DNA of 6,679 nt from Coxiellaceae bacterium (GTDB lineage: Bacteria; Pseudomonadota; Gammaproteobacteria; Coxiellales; Coxiellaceae), in NCBI GenBank assembly GCA_014238445.1, contig JABABC010000238.1, positions 1 to 6,679 of the forward strand, written 5' to 3'. Numbering within the stretch: position 1 is the stretch's first letter; every line of letters starts with the position of its first letter. The notes under the pieces are model-generated. The model searched no databases, was not told the DNA's origin, and saw nothing but the letters and a program-made list of their open reading frames with translations. A program made the position numbers and the translations under genes. Below are positions 1 to 5,380 of this stretch, one piece after another.

Positions 1-229
1 CGTTGAGTTCTAACACGGCGTTGTTATCTTTTGTTTGTAAGTCGACATGAATGTTGTCTAAATCGACTTGCGTGTGTTTGGCTATCACTTGCATGATCTC
101 TTGACGTAACTGAGGAAGGTAATCTGGACTATTCCCTTCAGCGCGTTGTTGAGCAATGATGATATGTAAACGATCTTTCGCTGTTTGTGCGGTGCTTTTG
201 TGTAGGCCAAGGGCTTTGAGTACTCTCAT
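1..229 (-). CDS. minE: Cell division topological specificity factor MinE (3' end cut by window edge)
   Basis: MinE binds membrane-attached MinD, stimulates its ATPase and drives the pole-to-pole oscillation that keeps MinC away from midcell. I translated 76 codons by hand from the ATG at 229. The protein starts MRVLKALGLHKS, an amphipathic membrane-targeting segment, followed by the MinD-contact helix (TAKDRLHIIIAQQRA, residues 16-30, with the R20-L21 pair matching the contact arginine-leucine of the family). The topological specificity domain follows, with the hallmark YLPQLRQEI (37-45) and the strand AVLELN (71-76). E. coli MinE is 88 residues, so about 10-12 residues lie beyond position 1. 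The ATG overlaps the minD stop as ATGA, so translation is probably coupled. The N-terminus lacks the paired phenylalanines of the E. coli protein but keeps alternating hydrophobic and basic residues. Identification is secure from sequence and operon order. Confidence 0.96.
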   Translation of the reverse strand, partial: MRVLKALGLHKSTAQTAKDRLHIIIAQQRAEGNSPDYLPQLRQEIMQVIAKHTQVDLDNIHVDLQTKDNNAVLELN

Positions 230-1050
230 GCTATCACCTCCGGTTGTCCTTTGAATAGGCGTTTGAAAATACCTTGTTTTTTAGCATTGGGGTCAAATGC
301 AGGTAGTTTTTTTAAATAACGTAAGATGATTTCTTGATAAGCTTGTCCTGCATCACTTTTGTTTTGCAAGATAACGGGTGTCCCTGCATTGGAGGCGTTG
401 AGCACCATTTTGGACTCAGGAATAATGCCCAGCAATTCAATGCCTAAAAGATCCGTAATATCTGAGATCGCTAACATGTCACCAGCACTGGCGCGTTTGC
501 TACAATAGCGTGTCACAATTAATTGCTCAGTAATCGGTTCACGTTGTTGCTCAGCACGTTGTGTTTTAGAGCCTAATAAGCCGAGGATGCGATCGGAGTC
601 CCTGACTGATGAGATTTCAGGGTTGGTGACAATAAACGCATGATCTGCGTAATACATCGCCATGTGTGCGCCACGTTCAATGCCGGCAGGTGAATCACAC
701 ACGATGTAGTCAAAGGTTTCTTTGAGTTCGTCGATGATTTTTCCTGTGCCTTCTTTTGTAAGGATGTCTTTGTCACGTGTTTGTGAGGCTGCTAGGATGT
801 GCAGGTTAGGGTTACGTTTGTCTTTAATAAGAGCTTGATTGAGCGTGGCATCACCTTGAATAACATTAGCAATGTCATACACGACGCGGCGTTCACAGCC
901 CATCACCAGGTCTAGGTTACGCAAGCCAACATCGAAATCGATAACGACGGTTTTATAGCCTTGATTGGCAAGGCCTGTGGCTATCGAGGCGCTGGTGGTG
1001 GTTTTACCAACACCGCCTTTGCCTGAGGTGACAACGATGACTTTTGACAT
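226..1050 (-). CDS. minD: Septum site-determining ATPase MinD
   Basis: MinD is a ParA/MinD-family ATPase that dimerises with ATP on the inner membrane, recruits MinC and is released by MinE. The 274-residue length is normal for the family. The deviant Walker A motif GKGGVGKTT is at residues 10-18, with signature lysine K11 and catalytic-loop K16. Switch I is at VIDFDVGLRNLD (36-47, D40) and the Walker B-like DSPAGIERGA at 119-128. The C-terminal amphipathic membrane-targeting helix (KKQGIFKRLFKG, near residues 257-268) matches the KRLF-type helix of E. coli. The ATG at 1050 is preceded by GAAGGA with a 7-nt spacer (1058-1063), inside the minC 3' end. minC ends one base upstream and minE overlaps by four bases. 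No key residue appears to be missing. Confidence 0.98.
   Translation of the reverse strand: MSKVIVVTSGKGGVGKTTTSASIATGLANQGYKTVVIDFDVGLRNLDLVMGCERRVVYDIANVIQGDATLNQALIKDKRNPNLHILAASQTRDKDILTKEGTGKIIDELKETFDYIVCDSPAGIERGAHMAMYYADHAFIVTNPEISSVRDSDRILGLLGSKTQRAEQQREPITEQLIVTRYCSKRASAGDMLAISDITDLLGIELLGIIPESKMVLNASNAGTPVILQNKSDAGQAYQEIILRYLKKLPAFDPNAKKQGIFKRLFKGQPEVIA
233..241 (-). promoter_or_regulatory. Strong minE ribosome binding site inside the minD tail
   Basis: On the minus strand the bases read GGAGGTGAT, followed by AGC and the minE ATG. This is a nine-base match to the 3' end of 16S rRNA at a workable spacing. It lies within the last codons of minD (encoding PEVIA) and fixes the minE start at 229. 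It suggests that minE can recruit ribosomes well, in addition to coupling through the ATGA overlap. Confidence 0.85.
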
Positions 1051-1051
1051 A

Positions 1052-1759
1052 TTATATTCCTTCTATGTTGAGTTGGTCGTCCTGCACATAAATGTGCAGC
1101 ATGGGTTGCTTGGTTTTTGGCACTTGAATATGATCTTTGACTAAGTAGCGTCCTGCAATTGAAATGAGTTCAGCATCGAGTTGCTTGCAGAAAATGTGCG
1201 CATTGGGGTTGCCTGTGGCACCAGCTATGGCGCGGCCCCGTAGTGGTCCGTAGATATGAATATTGCCATCAGCAATGCACTCAGCGCCGGCATTGACTGC
1301 CGCCATAATAATAAGATCACCGTCTTTCGCATACACTTGTGTGCCAGCTCGGATGGGTTTGGTGATGACTTTTGTGGCTGTGTAAGTCGGTGTTGCTGTT
1401 GTCTTGGTGGTTTTCGTCGGCTTTTTGGCGGGTTTTGCTTCATTTAAGATGGCAAGACCTTGATCATTGGCGTCGTTTTTCAGCGCTTCATCCAGTCCGC
1501 GAATCCCCACAGGGGTCATGTTAAATTCACTGAGCGTTTGACGCAGTTGTTTTAAGTTTAACGACTGTTGTGAGTTTATGTGACTGACATCAATCACAAT
1601 CGGTGAGTCGTTAAAATAGTTGGGTGCCGTGGTCTGTATGTGTGTGAGTTCTTTGCTGATGGCAGGAATATCGATAGACTGGAGTTTAAGCACCGTCATC
1701 GGAAAAAAATCTGCTTTGAGTTGTAACTGTTGTGCGCGCTTTGATCGTTTTTCAGCCAT
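1052..1759 (-). CDS. minC: Septum site-determining protein MinC (FtsZ assembly inhibitor)
   Basis: MinC blocks FtsZ ring assembly wherever MinD recruits it to the membrane. I start it at the ATG at 1759, giving 235 residues (E. coli 231). The frame stays open up to a TTG at 1846, but the 29 extra residues match nothing in the family and would run through a candidate promoter. A purine-rich AAGGA lies 11 nt before the ATG, a long spacing. The N-terminal domain (about 1-105) includes ADFFPMTVLKLQ and the SPIVIDVSHIN strand. A Lys/Thr/Pro-rich linker spans about 108-131 (AKKPTKTTKTTATPTYTATK). The C-terminal beta-helix holds RAGTQ (137-141, where E. coli has RSGQ of the MinD-binding patch), DGNIHIYGPLRGRA (164-177) and ELISIAGRYL. 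It is the first gene of minCDE. Confidence 0.96.
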   Translation of the reverse strand: MAEKRSKRAQQLQLKADFFPMTVLKLQSIDIPAISKELTHIQTTAPNYFNDSPIVIDVSHINSQQSLNLKQLRQTLSEFNMTPVGIRGLDEALKNDANDQGLAILNEAKPAKKPTKTTKTTATPTYTATKVITKPIRAGTQVYAKDGDLIIMAAVNAGAECIADGNIHIYGPLRGRAIAGATGNPNAHIFCKQLDAELISIAGRYLVKDHIQVPKTKQPMLHIYVQDDQLNIEGI

Positions 1760-1817
1760 ATCGTCCGTATTCCTTGTGTGTTCCCTATGCGAGGCGTTTT
1801 GAAGCTTAGCATCGCGG

Positions 1818-1846
1818 ACGTTAAAAATCCACGCGTATACGGTCAA
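1818..1846 (-). promoter_or_regulatory. Candidate sigma-70 promoter for minCDE
   Basis: On the minus strand TTGACC (1841-1846) is a five-of-six match to the -35 consensus. It is followed after exactly 17 bases by TAACGT (1818-1823), a poor -10 with three matches. It sits in the 110-bp gap between the asnS stop and the minC ATG, where a promoter for the min operon would be expected. The weak -10 keeps confidence low, and read-through from asnS is an alternative because I see no terminator in the gap. Confidence 0.3.
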
Positions 1847-1869
1847 ATAGAGCTAGAAAATTCATGCCA

Positions 1870-3279
1870 TTAGCGGTTAGGCGGAATGCTATTGGGTGTG
1901 CGTGGGAACGGGATGGTATCACGTAAGTTGCTTACACCGGTGATGTAGCGCACTAAACGTTCGAAGCCTAAACCAAAGCCCGCATGTGGCGCAGAACCAT
2001 AGCGACGTAAGTCACAATACCATTGATATTCCTCTGCCGGTAATCCACAGGTTTGAATGCGTGATTCTAAAACATCGAGGCGTTCTTCACGTTGACTACC
2101 ACCAATGAGTTCGCCGATGCCTGGCAGTAAGACATCCATGGCGGCAACGGTTTTTTGATCGTCATTCATGCGCATATAGAAGGCTTTAATGTCTTTCGGG
2201 TAGTTCTTCACGACAACTGGTTTTTTGAACAGGGTGTCGGTGAGGTAACGTTCGTGCTCTGTTTGAAGATCGATACCCCAATGGACAGGGTGTTCAAACG
2301 TTTGCTTGGCTTTTTCTAGCTGTGTAATAGCATCGGTGTAGTCAATGCACTCAAACTCGGTGCTTACGAGTTGTTCGACGCGGGATAAGCAGGTTTTATC
2401 GACCCATTGGTTAAAGAAAGCCATATCATCAGGATGACGTTCAAGGATGTCACGACAAATGTATTGCAGTAGTTGTTGTGCAAGAGCAATGTCATCGTTT
2501 AAATCGGCAAAGGCAATTTCAGGCTCAATCATCCAGAATTCAGCAAGGTGACGCGTGGTGTTGGAATTTTCAGCACGAAAAGTGGGGCCGAAGGTATACA
2601 CTTTAGATAATGCCATGCAATAGGATTCAACGTTGAGTTGCCCAGAACAAGTTAGATACGTAGGTTGACCAAAGAAGTCTTGACGATAATCGACGTTTTT
2701 CTGTTCATTTTTAGGGATATTGTTAAGATCCATCGCAGTGACGGTGAACAGTTCCCCGGCACCTTCGCAATCACAGGCTGTTAGAATCGGTGTGTTGATC
2801 CAAACAAAACCTTCTTCGTTAAAAAAGCGATGCACCGCTTGAGCAATGCTGTTACGCACGCGGGATACCGCTCCAATAATATTAGTGCGAGGGCGTAAGT
2901 GTGAATGATCGCGTAAGTGCTCCATGCTGTGACGTTTAGCGGCCATGGGATAGCTATCAGGATCTTGTACATCACCCACCACGACAAATTCACTCACTTG
3001 CATTTCCACTGACTGGTTTTTACCAGGAGACTTCACTAACTGGCCGGTTGCTTTGATCGCACAACCGGTAGTGAGGCGAGCAATATCTGCTTCATAATTG
3101 CTCAGTGTATTGGGTATGACCAATTGTAAGGCATCAAAACAGGAACCATCAGTCAGTGCAATGAAGGAAATCCCCGCTTTGGAGTCGCGTCGCGTGCGTA
3201 CCCATCCGCGAACCGTCACTGCGGTCTGTGGAATATCGCTGAGGTGTAAAATATCTTTGATGGAAGGAAATTGCTTCAT
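1870..3279 (-). CDS. asnS: Asparaginyl-tRNA synthetase (AsnRS)
   Basis: Cytoplasmic class IIb aminoacyl-tRNA synthetase that activates asparagine with ATP and charges tRNA-Asn. It has 469 residues against 466 in E. coli. The N-terminal OB-fold anticodon-binding domain (about 1-105) contains VTVRGWVRTRRDSKAGISFI (22-40). The catalytic core carries the motif 1 region HRFFNEEGFVWINTP (150-164), the AsnRS block CEGAGELFTV (171-180), motif 2 with FGPTFRAENSNTTRHLAEFW (230-249) and motif 3 GFGLGFERL (434-442), before the terminal IPFPRTP. The long uninterrupted agreement with enterobacterial AsnRS, including FRAENSN, separates it from AspRS and LysRS. The ATG at 3279 has only a weak Shine-Dalgarno (AGG two bases before it, GGA about ten before). 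It has its own 272-bp leader and lies 110 bp upstream of minC. No defects seen. Confidence 0.97.
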   Translation of the reverse strand: MKQFPSIKDILHLSDIPQTAVTVRGWVRTRRDSKAGISFIALTDGSCFDALQLVIPNTLSNYEADIARLTTGCAIKATGQLVKSPGKNQSVEMQVSEFVVVGDVQDPDSYPMAAKRHSMEHLRDHSHLRPRTNIIGAVSRVRNSIAQAVHRFFNEEGFVWINTPILTACDCEGAGELFTVTAMDLNNIPKNEQKNVDYRQDFFGQPTYLTCSGQLNVESYCMALSKVYTFGPTFRAENSNTTRHLAEFWMIEPEIAFADLNDDIALAQQLLQYICRDILERHPDDMAFFNQWVDKTCLSRVEQLVSTEFECIDYTDAITQLEKAKQTFEHPVHWGIDLQTEHERYLTDTLFKKPVVVKNYPKDIKAFYMRMNDDQKTVAAMDVLLPGIGELIGGSQREERLDVLESRIQTCGLPAEEYQWYCDLRRYGSAPHAGFGLGFERLVRYITGVSNLRDTIPFPRTPNSIPPNR

Positions 3280-3397
3280 AGCCTATATATCCGGTTTATA
3301 GAGAAGGTGGATACCTTAATCCAGATAGGTGGTGGGTGCAAATGTTATGGTGAGTGGTATTGATCAGTGTTGGCTGTATCAGGGGACTAAAGCAATG

Positions 3398-3403
3398 ATT
3401 ATA
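3398..3403 (-). promoter_or_regulatory. Candidate -10 box of the asnS promoter
   Basis: The minus strand reads TATAAT, a perfect sigma-70 -10 hexamer, about 120 bases before the asnS ATG. No good -35 stands at 16-18 bases upstream; the sequence there is A-rich (CAAAACAAAAAG), which might act like an UP-type element. One hexamer in an AT-rich region can arise by chance, so this is only a candidate. Confidence 0.4.
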
Positions 3404-3520
3404 GTATCGTCCAGTTGTTGCTTTTTGTTTTGGCATTGATCACCCTTTTTGCTAGCGTTAAGCCGTATGGGTGAAATAGTTAAGCACCTAGAAAAAAAAC
3501 GGATTGAGGCAGTGAAGTGA

Positions 3521-3540
3521 CTAAAGGCGTATCGCTTTAG
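3521..3540 (-). repeat. Short inverted repeat downstream of the U-box-like ORF
   Basis: The 20 bases form a near-palindrome: CTAAAG at one end and CTTTAG at the other, with two further G-C pairs, one bulged base and a three-base loop. It starts about 11 bases after the stop codon of the upstream ORF. A T8 tract follows on the minus strand, but about 20 bases later, so this is not a canonical intrinsic terminator. It could be an mRNA 3'-end stabiliser or a weak terminator. Confidence 0.4.
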
Positions 3541-3551
3541 GAGGATGATTA

Positions 3552-4103
3552 CTATTTTCCAGCAGCATTATTCACAATGCTGTTGCTGAGATTAAATTGT
3601 TGAGGATGGTTGAGTATGGTTGAGTATGGTTGAGTATGTTCCAGTGAGGTTTCTTGAGCGCGCTCTTCTGAGTAACGCATAGCAGTTTTAGTTAATTCAT
3701 GATTGATAGAGTCAACCAGCTTTTGGTTGATCAATGTCTTTGGGTTGTTTTTCAGAGACTCTAGGAACGATTCAGAAAATGGTTCTTTGGTTAAGGGGTT
3801 TTTAGGTGTGTCGTTAGCGTGAACTAAATGGAGCAGGTTCTGTAAGCTGATGGACTCAGCAGCTTGTCCTGCGCTGTTGGTGGTTAGTGTAATGGGGTCT
3901 TGTAGGAGTTGAAGGCTTAGGCAGCATCGATGAGTATTGTAAAAAGCTTGGGTTTGCGAGTGCTTCTCCATTTCAAGGAAGGTTGCGATAACTTCAGCTA
4001 AGGCGCCTTCTTTATAGCATGATGTGGAAAAATAATCATTTTTGGACTGTCTTAAAAGCTCTATTTGATAGGGGCGAAAGTGAGGTATGTATGATTGAGC
4101 CAA
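3552..4103 (-). CDS. Putative U-box-like protein (possible E3 ubiquitin ligase mimic); probably the 3' part of a split gene
   Basis: I do not recognise a named gene. The 183-codon frame has a segment whose spacing resembles a U-box, the RING-like E2-binding fold of eukaryotic ubiquitin ligases. CCLSLQLLQDPITL (60-73) lines up with the U-box opening C-P-I-S-L-E-L-M-K-D-P-V. NPLTKEPFS (102-110) lines up with the D-P-x-T-x-x-P-L-T block, and TLINQKLVDSI (123-133) with the closing L-I-P-N-x-x-L-x-x-x-I. The central G-H-T-Y and E-W-L signatures are not kept (SAGQ at 77-80, NLLHLV at 89-94), so the fold may be divergent or decayed. Bacterial U-box proteins are known as secreted effectors of Legionella (LubX, GobX). 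The first codon here is TTG with no clear Shine-Dalgarno, no in-frame ATG lies upstream, and the frame stays open for 52 more codons to 4259. The initiation site is therefore doubtful. The tail (about 155-170) is encoded by a 10-bp tandem repeat. No signal peptide is evident. Confidence 0.55.
   Translation of the reverse strand: MAQSYIPHFRPYQIELLRQSKNDYFSTSCYKEGALAEVIATFLEMEKHSQTQAFYNTHRCCLSLQLLQDPITLTTNSAGQAAESISLQNLLHLVHANDTPKNPLTKEPFSESFLESLKNNPKTLINQKLVDSINHELTKTAMRYSEERAQETSLEHTQPYSTILNHPQQFNLSNSIVNNAAGK
3596..3635. repeat. 10-bp tandem repeat in the 3' coding tail of the U-box-like ORF
   Basis: On the plus strand ATGGTTGAGT is repeated three times perfectly (3606-3635), preceded by one degenerate unit ATTGTTGAGG (3596-3605). 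On the coding strand the unit reads ACTCAACCAT. Ten is not a multiple of three, so each unit is read in a different frame and gives the non-repetitive peptide HTQPYSTILNHPQQ. Gain or loss of a unit would shift the frame and change the C-terminus. Confidence 0.9.
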
Positions 4104-4268
4104 TGCAGCTTTTATGTATTTTAGAGTAAAAAAAATAATGAGTATGAGTAAGCTTGTTTCGGTTAATGCTTGTATAGAATAAGGGTTTTTAGATGGGGTA
4201 ATGTAGCATTTCCTGAATAGTTCAAAAGAAAAGTGTTTAAGACAAGCGAATGCGCTCAGGAAAAAAAA
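4104..4268 (-). other. Stop-free bridge and T8 tract linking two out-of-frame ORFs (likely frameshift site)
   Basis: The 74-codon ORF upstream ends TTT TTT TCC TGA within a run of eight T (4261-4268, minus strand). In the frame of the downstream 183-codon ORF, reading is open from just after that run through 52 codons without a stop and without any ATG; the previous stop in that frame is a TAG touching the T-run. One extra T (nine instead of eight), or a -1 slip, would join the two into a 309-residue protein. The bridge is rich in Phe, Leu and Ile, with a hydrophobic stretch SLLILIIFFTLKYI just before the TTG, and it contains a second T8 run (4128-4135). One T fewer would instead extend the first ORF only by a short tail ending in RIRLS. 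Confidence 0.55.
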
Positions 4269-4480
4269 CTATAGATGAGCTGTGCATGCCCAGGTGTTAT
4301 TAAGTCTAAAAGAGGGGTGGGGAACTGTTTAATGCAAAGATTACCCATTCTCGTCTCAATCATGAGTCGTATTTTTTTATCTAATGCCTCAGTGACAATG
4401 CGTTCCATTTTTTCTGGACTGCTCTTATATAACAGTGTAAAGAGCTGATCCAGATCGCGGGTTTTTGATGAGTTTTGCAT
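4256..4480 (-). CDS. Small hypothetical protein; probably the 5' part of the split gene
   Basis: A 74-codon ORF from the ATG at 4480, not recognised. It looks protein-like: a charged, helix-prone N-terminal half (DLDQLFTLLYKSSPEKMERI, about 9-28; EALDKKIRLMIETRMG, about 31-46) and then a more hydrophobic segment (FPTPLLDLITPGHAQLIY). It has no signal peptide and no known motif. The Shine-Dalgarno is poor. It ends in a T8 tract where a one-base change would fuse it to the downstream U-box-like frame, so I read it as the N-terminal fragment of one gene. The alternative is an independent small gene. It lies 124 bp downstream of comF; that gap has a T9 run (4517-4525) and a 6-bp AT-rich inverted repeat ATTAAG/CTTAAT, but no convincing terminator or promoter. 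Confidence 0.5.
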   Translation of the reverse strand: MQNSSKTRDLDQLFTLLYKSSPEKMERIVTEALDKKIRLMIETRMGNLCIKQFPTPLLDLITPGHAQLIYSFFS

Positions 4481-4604
4481 AGCACTATCTGCTGTTCAAT
4501 GTAGAGAGTGAAGCATAAAAAAAAATCGTTAAATTGAATATTAAGAGAAGCTTAATTGATTGATGGATATCGTGTAATACACTGATTTTGAGGCTGTTAG
4601 CACG

Positions 4605-5324
4605 TTATATGGATTTGGCTAGGCACGATCGTGCTATGACCCACGCATCAATGCGTTGCGCACCAGAGTGTTTGAGTGTTTTGCATGCGGCATTGAGAGT
4701 ATGGCCTGTTGTCATGACATCGTCGAGTACGGCGATATGCCGTGGTAGGTGAGTGGTGGTGCAAGTGAACGCATGAGAGACGTTTTTTTTGCGCTCTGCA
4801 AGGGTTATTTGTGCTTGAGGTTGGGTCGAGCGATGGCGCTTTAATACAGTGGAAGTGGTAGGGATGTGTGTTAATCGATTAATGTGATATGCGATGCAGT
4901 GTGCTTGATTATACCCACGTTGTTGTAGCCTTTTTTGATGCAGTGGTATAGGGATAATCAATGATGGAAGGTCGTGGTTACTGTAATAGGTGGCTAATTG
5001 ACTTGTAAATAATCTGGCTAGATAAGTCGCCCGTCTAATGCGTTGATGAAACTTAAGGTCTAGCACCCAAGATTGAATAAAGCCTTGGTATAAAAAAGGT
5101 GCAATTGTGCGATCGTAGGCCGGTGGTGTGCTGAGGCACTGCCCGCAGTGATAACGCTGAGAGTGAGGGGTCACGGATCGGTCTGCGCATTGATAGCAAC
5201 CATGGGTGTGATGAGGTAATAACTCGAAACAGGGGTTGCAGAGCGGTTGATGCGTTTTCTCTCGACAGACAATACACGCGGAATGAAATAGTCGCTTTTG
5301 GAGTTGTGTTGAAAGTAGTTTCAT
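4605..5324 (-). CDS. comF: ComF/GntX family phosphoribosyltransferase-fold protein
   Basis: Member of the ComF family (E. coli GntX/YhgH), linked in competent bacteria to the handling of incoming single-stranded DNA. It has 239 residues. The N-terminal part carries four CxxC pairs, C17/C20, C29/C32, C43/C46 and C60/C63, enough for two zinc sites. The phosphoribosyltransferase-like domain follows, with the family blocks LKFHQR (near 90-95), PIPLHQKRLQQRGYNQ (125-140) and the PRPP-type loop VLDDVMTTGHTL (199-210). The ATG at 5324 precedes MKLLSTQLQKRLF and gives a family-like distance to the first cysteine, though no good Shine-Dalgarno precedes it. It begins 56 bp after the stop of the kinase gene and could be co-transcribed with it. 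No other uptake gene is visible here, so a role in competence is not shown by context. Confidence 0.93.
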   Translation of the reverse strand: MKLLSTQLQKRLFHSACIVCREKTHQPLCNPCFELLPHHTHGCYQCADRSVTPHSQRYHCGQCLSTPPAYDRTIAPFLYQGFIQSWVLDLKFHQRIRRATYLARLFTSQLATYYSNHDLPSLIIPIPLHQKRLQQRGYNQAHCIAYHINRLTHIPTTSTVLKRHRSTQPQAQITLAERKKNVSHAFTCTTTHLPRHIAVLDDVMTTGHTLNAACKTLKHSGAQRIDAWVIARSCLAKSI

Positions 5325-5380
5325 CTCATGATGATATAATCATAGAGAAGTTAGTTAATACTGTATTTTACACGGGGTTG

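Larger units (their letters stand above)
3280..3551. other. Gene-free leader between the U-box-like ORF and asnS
   Basis: This stretch of 272 bases holds no convincing ORF on either strand. It probably contains the asnS promoter (minus-strand TATAAT at 3398-3403), which would give a leader of roughly 110 nt, and the 3' end of the upstream transcript. On the minus strand I see a small inverted repeat at 3521-3540, a T8 run at 3492-3499 not directly joined to a hairpin, and a 5-bp stem AAGGT/ACCTT at 3304-3317 with a 4-nt loop in the leader. The sequence ATTGATCA occurs twice (3359-3366 and 3435-3442), which may be chance. I recognise no riboswitch or T-box. Confidence 0.5.

Noticed and set aside
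1256..1447. Cysteine-rich plus-strand frame of 63 codons
   Set aside because: It lies wholly inside minC on the opposite strand; its Cys/Gly/Phe richness mirrors the Thr/Lys/Ala/Pro codons of the MinC linker.
1760..1846. N-terminal extension of MinC starting from TTG at 1846
   Set aside because: The 29 extra residues do not resemble MinC, the extension runs over a candidate promoter, and the ATG at 1759 gives the normal family length.
3098..3301. Plus-strand frame of 67 codons over the start of asnS
   Set aside because: Antisense shadow of the conserved AsnRS N-terminal domain, with no motif of its own.
3492..3540. Intrinsic terminator from the inverted repeat at 3521-3540 and the T8 tract at 3492-3499
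   Set aside because: The T-run starts about 20 bases after the hairpin instead of directly after it, so the canonical arrangement is missing.
3596..3635. Possible CRISPR array
   Set aside because: Units are 10 bp and directly adjacent with no spacers, so it is a simple tandem repeat.
4104..4175. Signal peptide for the U-box-like protein (hydrophobic stretch before the TTG)
   Set aside because: The stretch SLLILIIFFTLKYI ends near AALAQ and looks like a signal peptide, but no start codon with a ribosome site precedes it in frame, and poly-T DNA gives Phe/Leu/Ile by default.
5053..5277. 74-codon minus-strand frame inside comF
   Set aside because: Overlaps the zinc-ribbon coding sequence of comF in another frame; the comF frame has all eight cysteines and family motifs.
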